A DNA stretch of 64,000 nucleotides, taken from contig AP025047.1 in the NCBI GenBank assembly GCA_036186865.1, forward strand, positions 22,711,447-22,775,446. Reading direction: 5' to 3'. Positions 57,495 to 64,000 of this stretch are shown piece after piece. The notes under the pieces are model-generated. The model had not been told where the DNA came from. It made no database searches and saw only the letters and a list, made by a program, of their open reading frames with translations. Position 1 is the stretch's first letter; each line of letters opens with the position of its first letter. Position numbers and translations under genes: made by a program. This stretch comes from Eustoma russellianum (Eukaryota > Streptophyta > Magnoliopsida > Gentianales > Gentianaceae).

Positions 57495-60400
57495 CTAACG
57501 GAGAAGCGAATTCAAAGACAAGAAATTCCTTGAGATACCAATCCATGATAGAATACCATCCCAAACCTGCAAGGCAAATGGGCATAAAAACAACAAATGA
57601 TCTCTAGTCTCTCGCAACGCACCACATGTCGGGCAAGATAAATCCGTAAGCACAAAAATGAAGGTTATCTCTAGTAGGGAGTCTATCCCTCGCAGCCAAC
57701 CAAAAAATGAAGCAGTGTTTAGGAATGTTTGTAGATGCCCAAATAGTCGAATGACCAGAAAATGGCAATCCCTTGTTTCTGAAAATTCCATAGACACATC
57801 TAGAGAGTGAGGGATTGCAGCTGGCCAACCTGGCCAATTCAGAAAGACAAGAAGAGACATTCCCAAATGTTGCACAAGACCATCCCTAATGAGCAACAGT
57901 TTCTTTAAGAAAACCGAAAAAGTAGGCTTGGATTGAACGTCCCAAACCCCATTCTGCAAATCATAATAATGATGCATCCATCGAACCCATAGCGAGTCTT
58001 TCTTGCTTTGAATGTTCCATAGGTGTTTGAAAAGAAGGGCTTTATTCCACGCAATAAGATCAAACAAACCCAACCTACCTTCTTTCTTAGGACGGCACAC
58101 ATCAGCCCAGGACACCCACATCTTTTTTTTTGCTCACCCTGAACACCCTAAAGGAAGTTTCTTGCAATTCTGCCAATGATCTTCTGAACTCCATAAGGAA
58201 TAGGTAAAACACCCATCCAAAAGGCATGCACCCCTTGGATAACCCCCCTAATAAGTTCAATTCTCCCCGCATATGAAAGAGTTTTGATATTCCACAAGGA
58301 AGTATAATCCATGAGTCGCTTGATGTAATCACCGAAATGGACCAACCGGAGAGAATGTCCCGCAATAGGAACCCCTAAGTACTTGAAAGGCATCTGCCCA
58401 AAACGAAAACCCGAAATCTCCCTAATATGGTTTTTCTCCTCAATACTAATACCAGCAAGAAAAACCTCCGATTTAGCAATATTGCATCTCAAGCCAGAAG
58501 AAGCACCAAACTCCTCTAGAATACTCAGAAGCACACCAACAGAGTTCCTATCCCCCCTAGCAAACAAAAGCAAGTCATCCGCAAAAACCAAGTGAGAGAT
58601 TTTATGAATGCCACATTTAGCATGGAATTTGAAATCCGGAAAAGAATGTAAGCCCTTTCGCATTCTCGAAAGATATTCCATACCCAGAACAAAAAGAAGG
58701 GGAGAAATTGGATCCCCTTGTCTTAAACCCCTTTCACCCATAAAATAACCCTCTAAAGAGCCATTAATGGAAAGCGAAAAGGAAGTAGTAGTGACACACT
58801 GTAAGACCCAACCAATAAATTTAGAAGGGAAATTCAAACCCTTGAGGATACTTTCCAAAAAATTCCAAGAGATAGAATCAAAGGCTTTTTTAATATCCAC
58901 TTTGATCAAGCACATGGGCGACGCATTCTTCCTTCCATAGTTTCTTATCAGTTCTTGCGCCAACAATATGTTCTCAGTCATCAATCTTCCTTTAACAAAA
59001 CCTGCTTGAGCTTCATCAACCAACAAACTCATAACAAGAGAAAGTCTGTTTGCAAGAATCTTAGTAATCGCTTTGTATAAAACATTACACAAAGAGATAG
59101 GCCTAAAATCACCAACTTTCCTAGGACAGTTCACCTTGGGAATCAACGCAATAATAGAATGATTGAGTTGTTTGAGCAACATACCAGACTCAAAGAATTC
59201 TAAAATGGCCTCAGTAACCTCAGCACCCACAATATCCCATGACTTAGTGAAAAAGTGTGGAGTATATCCATCCGGACCCGGGGATTTGTCCTTGTTAATT
59301 GAGAAGATAGCGTGTTTGATTTCATCCACCGTGACAGGCATTACAAGTCTCTCGGCAGAATCCTGATCCAATAAAGGACCAAGCCTTAAAATGTCCTGTT
59401 TAATCTCCAATGTAGGTTCCATCTTACCCAATAATTCTTTATAGAAAGCAAGGAATTCCTGCTCAACCTCCGACCTCCTCGTAGCAAACGAACCATCAGT
59501 CCTTTCCACTGATAAAATCCTACTCCTCAGCCTGCATCTCTTAGCCCAAGAATAAAAGAATTTTGTATTGCGGTCCTTGAGCCTCAAAGAAATGCCCTTA
59601 GCCATTTGCAAGTAGTAGCTTCGTTCCCATTTAGCCAACCTGTTAGTTAATTCTCGTTGCTCATTAAGAGAGGACAGCAACACATCATTGTCATGCTCAG
59701 ACTGAAAACGAGTCTGAAGTTCCTCAAGACACGCCTTTGCTCTCTTTGTTCTTTCAGAAATGTGGGCAAAATCTCTTTTATTAAGACTCTTCAACTGCTG
59801 TTTGAGCATTTTCATCTATCTACAGACAACGTACATTTTCTTCCCATACAAACTAGCATTCCATGTGTTGTCAACCAACGTCAAAAATTCCGGGTGCTTA
59901 GTCCAGATGTTGACAAATTTAAAATTCACATTCGGCCTGTCATCAAAATTCTCAGTGTAAATAATACCAGGAGAGTGATCAGAAATAGTACCCAAAACTG
60001 GAAAATTGGGCAGCGGATAAGCTGAAAGCGTCCATCCAATAGTCATTAACAAGCACATGATCCAGCCTACTTTTCATTCTACCGTTAGACCAGGTGAACT
60101 TGCACCCAGAGAATGGCAATTCAATCAATGAATTCCGCATACAAAAGTCCAATGGATCCCTGAGATCATACGCAGAAACAGCCCTCCCATTTATCTTCTC
60201 ATCCACTGCAAGAACCGAGTTAAAATCGCTCCCAACCACCCAAGGCACATGACAGGAAGCACCAAACTGCTCAAGGTAAGCCCACAGATTCCTTCTATCC
60301 ACCAGACAATTATATCCATAAACAAAAGAGATAGCAACTTGCGAACCATTCCCCAAAGAAGTTGCCATACAATTAATAACTTGGTCATGCTTATCAAAAG

Positions 60401-60644
60401 AATCCAAACGAACCGAAGCAGGATTCCAAAAAATTGAGACTCTACCATTAGGATGCAAGTCAAAATTGTTGGCAAATTGCCAACCACCAAAAACAGACCT
60501 ACTCAAGAGCTGGAGATTGCTATCCGAAAGTTTTGTCTCCAAGAAAGCAATTATATCAATCCTATTTTTACTTGTGAATTCAAAAACATCCCTATGCTTG
60601 TGGGGATTATTTAGTCCCCTAATATTCCAAAATGCAAAAATCAT
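57495..60644 (-). pseudogene. LINE E ORF2: endonuclease, RT, zf-RVT (few breaks)
   Basis: ORF2 starts at the ATG 60644-60642 (MIFAFWNIRGLNNP), which shares a base with the ORF1 TAA. Endonuclease motifs are DIIAFLETKL, VVGSDFNSVL and SRLDHVLVN; a frameshift near 60000 breaks its end (SDHSPGI lies in the next frame) and a TAG stands at 59818-59816. The 555-codon open segment 59815-58148 holds RT: NKDKSPGPDGYTPHFF, ALIPKVNCP, DFRPISLCNVLYK, VDIKKAFDSISW, GLRQGDPISPLLF and the catalytic FADD near 58584-58573. After a frameshift beside a T run (58122-58130) the zf-RVT domain follows (CPTCGALRETRDHLLFLC, near 57620). No RNase H domain is seen. Confidence 0.9.
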
Positions 60645-62183
60645 TATAAACAAATTGGAGAAGAACCTTTATCCCTGTTCAAAGAATCTTGCCCCTTTTT
60701 ATGTTTTGCTTTCCTCCTTTTCTCTTTTTTCGTCAGCACTCTTACAAATTTATCATCTTTATCAATCTCCCGGTCAACCTGAAGTTGAACCTGCAGCTCC
60801 TCATCCTCTGCATCATGCAGAAGGATTTGCACACTCTGCGACACCAACTTGGTATGATCTTCACCAATCCCTTTGTAAGCATTAGAGAGAAACGCAGAGA
60901 TGTTCTCCGGACAGTGAGCCTTAAGATACATATCAGCTTGCCTGAGACCATCATGAGGATTAGACAGGAAAGCCTCCTCACCAACTCCAGCAAGAACCTG
61001 ATCCTCCCCTACCTCAGAAGTTCCCACAGCATCAGGAATCACCGGTACATCTTCACAAACAGACTGTACAGGATGCTCAGGAACCACATCCGCAGCAGTC
61101 TGAAAAGCAACCTGCTTAATGGGCATACCACCAGGCAACGTCTGCTTGACTCCGAATTTAGAGAACCCTTTTCCTTGCCTTTTCATCTTTAGTAAACAGC
61201 TCATGGCCCTTTGAAGTATGGCCAATTCTACCACATGTAGCACAGAGCATCGGAACCCTTTCGTAGTGAATAAGCTGCTTGTGAACTCTGTCGGGCAAAG
61301 TAATATCAATCTCCTTCGGAAGCTCCTTAGAAATGTCTACCTCAACAAGAACTCTAGCATAATTGTAAGTTCCTTTGCATGCAGTAACTTGGTCAGTACT
61401 GAGCGGATTTCCCAAATATGAAGCAATTACACTTAAAAATCTGTCTTTCCACAGGATCAGAGGCAAGTTAACAAGTCTGATCCAAATAGGAACCACATGC
61501 ATTTCCTCATGCCCAAAGCTAAAGAACTTTGGCATACGCTTAAGCATAAGAGGCCTCCCATTGACGAAATAAGGTCCCTCATATAACACCTTCAAGATAT
61601 CTTCAACCACTTCAAACTGGAAAATAATCCATCCTGAATCATGCATTTGCATCTTAAACTTTCCCTTCCATTTCTTAGTAACCTGTTTTAGTGGCCCCAA
61701 CCCAGGGAAAGTACCACCAAAACAACCAATAAGACAAAGCTCCCAATCACTCTCATCCACAAAGTCTTCATCAACAAAAATCGGACCATGCGACGAAGTC
61801 TCCATCTTAGTCAGCTTGATGCCCTTTCCGTCTTTCCGATTATCTTTAAATAAGGAGCTCCAAGGAAGCCTAGGTTCCTTAGATCCAGAATCATTCCCCT
61901 CATCCTTACCAGAAACAACATCATGAGAACCCAGATCTGCATCCTGGACAACATGCACAGGGCCCAGAAGCTCAGAAGAACTAGCAGCAGCTTGAACATC
62001 ATCATTCCTCCTTCCTAGTTGTTTAATCTGCACATCTTTACTCCTCTCATCATCTCTACAAGGTCCAGCTGGTAAAGACGAAATCAGGTCCTTCTCATCA
62101 ATAAAAAAGGGCTCCTTGCTGTACCCCTGTACCGTACAAGACGGAATCCTACCCGCCATGAAGAACAGAACGAACAGATCCAA
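60644..62183 (-). pseudogene. LINE E ORF1 (one frameshift)
   Basis: Starts MDLFVLFFMAGRIPSC at 62183; MAGRIPSC at 62159 is an alternative start that better fits the proteins of this clade. A DUF4283-like region follows (CLIGCFGGTFPGLGPLK, WIIFQFEVVEDILKVLY, VVPIWIRLVNLPLILW, VEVDISKELPKEIDI). The knuckle reads CATCGRIGHTSKGH, with histidine in place of the last cysteine. A one-base shift near 61190 moves the reading to the frame that continues to TAA at 60646-60644. The C-terminal part is rich in V, E and K and ends basic. It is the RNA-binding partner of ORF2. Confidence 0.83.
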
Positions 62184-62291
62184 AAGAAAGAAGAAGAACA
62201 GTGGGTGAAAGCAAGAAGAGGAGTTTTGGTTAGAAAACCAGAGAGTTTCTCTCTCTAAAAAACTCTCTCATCTTTTGATTCCTTCTTCAAC

Positions 62292-62835
62292 TTATTGCTC
62301 ACAGGAACTATTAAATTGTTTAACCTTCTTGGAACTTTATTGGATTTCATCATCCTCTTCTGGCGACATACGTATTTTGCTAGTTTCTTTCATATTAGTT
62401 TGTTTCTTTTCCTAGAGAGAAGCTAAAGTTTAGGGAGAGAAAAACTAAGAGTTGGAAATCTATACTTTAGATCAATCAACGCATTATATTCCAACGATAA
62501 CAAAAATTATTCGTAGATATTTGAGATGTTTGAAATAAATGTTTCAACTATAGCAATCATGTCAACATTGAGTTTGTCAAATATAAACAAAAACTGAAAC
62601 CTTAAACTCTAAAATCTAAAACTTTTGAACGTACGTTAAAATATATAGTTCTAATTCTCAGCATGTGAAATGATGTAGATAAGTGATGGACGATTTAAAT
62701 GTTTAATTGTAACTCAGAAAAAAAAGAACAAACAAAATCTGGGTTTAACAGAAGGCCTTAACCCAACAAAACAAAACAAAAAAAAAGGCGTTAGGATCAC
62801 TAGAAATAAGGCTACTAGTGATAACTTTTGTTTTT
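62292..62835. other. AT-rich spacer, no gene seen
   Basis: No open frame or known repeat is clear. Near 62797 a CACTAGAAATAAGGCTACTA string resembles the ends of CACTA-type transposons, and the end of the stretch may be a SINE-like 3' region that continues beyond the foldback element at 63602. Confidence 0.45.
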
Positions 62836-62845
62836 GTTGGGATAT

Positions 62846-63601
62846 GAGGGAATCTCATTTGGTAGCCAAAAGTTTGGCTCGTTACTCAATTAACAGTTAA
62901 ACATTGATGAAACTCACTTAACAACCAATTTTTTTGAGAAATGGATCAGTTAGCAGCCTGGTTAAACGTGGCAAACAGTTTATTAACCGTTGACTTTTTC
63001 AGATGGCGATCCTTTTTAATTAAATAAAACAAAATTGTGTTATTTGAATAAATTAATCAAAAAAGAATTAAAATTCTAAAAAGTGGAAAAATTAAATAAA
63101 AATATTTTAAAAATCAAAAAAATAGAAGAAAAAAGATAAAAATAATATAAAAAAAAGTTTCCTTATTATTATTTTTGGACCGGAGGTGGTGGTGGGGTTG
63201 GCGTGTAGGTGAGTTGAAAAAATTTCAAAAAAGAATTTTTTGGGAGGGGGAGGAGGTTGGTGGGTGGTTGGAGAGGCTGGGGGTGGGTAGGTTTTTTTAT
63301 TTTTATATTTTTCTTCTAATTTTTCGATTTTTAAAGTATTTTCAATTATTTTTTTCTTTTTTTTTAGAATTTTAACTATTTTTTAATCAATTTATTCAAA
63401 TAATACAATTTTATTTTTTTAAATAAAAGCCGTCACCACTGATTAGTCTGAAAAATCAACGGTTAGTCAACTGTTCGCCATGTCACCAGGCTGCTAACTA
63501 AGTCATTTCTCAAAAAGACTGGCTGTTAAGTGAGTTCCATCAACGTTTAACTACTAAATTAATAATGAGCCAAACTTTTCGCTACCAAGTGAGATTCACT
63601 C
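62846..63601. mobile_element. Mutator-like foldback element (non-autonomous), 756 bp
   Basis: The ends are inverted repeats beginning GAGGGAATCTCATTTGGTAG (left) and GAGTGAATCTCACTTGGTAG (right, reverse complement). The arms pair for about 320 bp (62846 to about 63170 and about 63285 to 63601). A direct repeat GTTGGGATAT flanks both ends (62836-62845 and 63602-63611), in line with the 9-10 bp duplications of Mutator-like elements. The central 115 bp are unpaired and G-rich. There is no transposase, so it would depend on one supplied elsewhere. Confidence 0.88.
63181..63292 (+). other. G-rich loop of the foldback element
   Basis: The unpaired centre has many G runs, including GGAGGTGGTGGTGGGG and GGGAGGGGGAGGAGG, then GGGGGTGGG. 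It could form G-quadruplex structures. No credible protein is encoded. Confidence 0.6.
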
Positions 63602-63720
63602 GTTGGGATATATTGGGTACGGTTGTTGTTGTATTTTTGCCAGGTTAAGCTAATATCTTATTAGGATATATTAGGTACGATTATTGTTGTTGTATTTTTA
63701 GCAGGTTAAGCTAATATCAG
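63602..63720 (+). repeat. SINE-like 3' tail, duplicated in tandem
   Basis: GATATATTGGGTACGGTTGT (from 63607) matches the 3' end of the SINE at 50090. About 57 bp later GATATATTAGGTACGATTAT repeats it. Each copy is followed by TTGTATTTTTGCCAGGTTAA-like text and GCTAATATC. The foldback element was inserted just inside the first copy. Confidence 0.7.
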
Positions 63721-64000
63721 CGGAATACTTATGGAAGACGAAGAAAGTAATAATTCCCATAATCAAATTGTACGGTGATAATATGGCTTGTTAACCATAA
63801 TTTTCCTGTTTTAAGATAATAACATCATTTATACGATAATTAATCAAATCATAACAGTTATCCCTTTTATATATACTTATCAGAATCAAAACGCCTTTTC
63901 AAATATTTTTTTAATGATTTTATGATAACACACAATATGCTTAAACACTAACCCGATAGTCACGTTTTAGCCAGACTGTAAAAATTAAGACGGTAAAATT
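63721..64000. other. AT-rich end of the window, no gene seen
   Basis: No open frame, repeat or RNA gene could be supported in the last 280 bases. Confidence 0.5.

Larger units (their letters stand above)
57196..62281 (-). mobile_element. LINE E (plant L1-type, different clade), near full length with A tail and target duplication
   Basis: The minus strand starts near 62281, carries ORF1 (62183-60644) and ORF2 (60644-57495), and ends in a 9-nt A tail (57204-57196 as T on the plus strand). CTTCTTCAAC flanks both ends (57186-57195 and 62282-62291). Domain content is endonuclease, RT and zf-RVT; no RNase H follows, in contrast to LINEs B and C, and the 3' tail is poly(A). ORF1 differs strongly from LINEs A-D. 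Only a few frame breaks are present. Confidence 0.92.

Noticed and set aside
57495..58121. Separate host gene with a zinc-binding domain
   Set aside because: It is the zf-RVT part of LINE E ORF2, shifted by one base at a T run, and follows the RT in the expected order.
62797..62835. CACTAGAAATAAGG as the end of a CACTA transposon
   Set aside because: No matching inverted end, 3-bp duplication or transposase found in the window.
1..64000. Host protein-coding genes, tRNA or rRNA genes
   Set aside because: Every open frame with recognisable motifs belongs to a mobile element or viral fossil; I saw no tRNA-like cloverleaf or rRNA sequence by eye. A tRNAscan and protein search would settle this.

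Overview
This is a plant nuclear window, almost certainly from an angiosperm and probably a eudicot. Every recognisable coding sequence belongs to a transposable element or to an integrated plant pararetrovirus. There are plant-type L1 LINEs (ORF1 with a DUF4283-like domain, ORF2 with endonuclease, RT, zf-RVT and in one clade RNase H), Ty3/gypsy chromoviruses primed by initiator tRNA-Met, Ty1/copia elements, an Au-like SINE, a Mutator-like foldback element and Caulimoviridae-type movement/coat protein sequence. I see no host gene, tRNA, rRNA or CRISPR array. The species cannot be named from the sequence.

Layout. Positions 1-13500 hold three related LINEs on the minus strand, head to tail (C 13500-7796, B 7790-2690, A 2605-1). 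B is 5'-truncated and A runs off the window. Positions 13550-15700 hold a decayed LTR fragment related to the LTRs of the later gypsy element F2. Positions 15865-19252 hold a fourth related LINE (D, plus strand) that stops inside its RT at the edge of gypsy element F1 (19253-31452, plus strand, LTRs of about 3.5 kb, decayed coding region). After a non-coding stretch with clustered ATCGATCG motifs come two head-to-head copies of a caulimovirid segment: minus at about 34690-32850, plus starting at 34769. The plus copy is split by a young gypsy element, F2 (35139-47229, minus strand), flanked by a target duplication GGTAG/GGTAT; viral sequence resumes at 47230 and ends near 49575, where it abuts a 5'-truncated copia element (49579-53165, plus). 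That copia element carries a SINE with a 17-bp target duplication. A second copia element lies on the minus strand (54056-56715), then a small foldback structure, then a nearly full-length LINE of a different clade (E, minus, 57196-62281, with 9-nt A tail and a 10-bp target duplication). The end holds a 756-bp Mutator-like foldback element with long inverted repeats, inserted in a SINE-like 3' tail.

Most notable. (1) F1 and F2, two clearly diverged chromoviruses, share at identical coding positions two short intron-like insertions (gag/protease junction, and inside RT), with splice-site-like ends and in-frame joins. Both also have a possible third, 3.16-kb leader intron from a donor about 700 nt into the LTR to an acceptor beside the gag start. 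(2) The LTRs carry hairpin arrays in which stem sequences change but pairing is kept. (3) All five LINEs overlap the ORF1 stop with the ORF2 start (ATGA or TAATG), which suggests coupled translation. (4) The LINE 3' regions carry tandem units of about 200 bp with hairpins and end in a shared motif. Everything else looks like ordinary decay and nesting of plant repeats.
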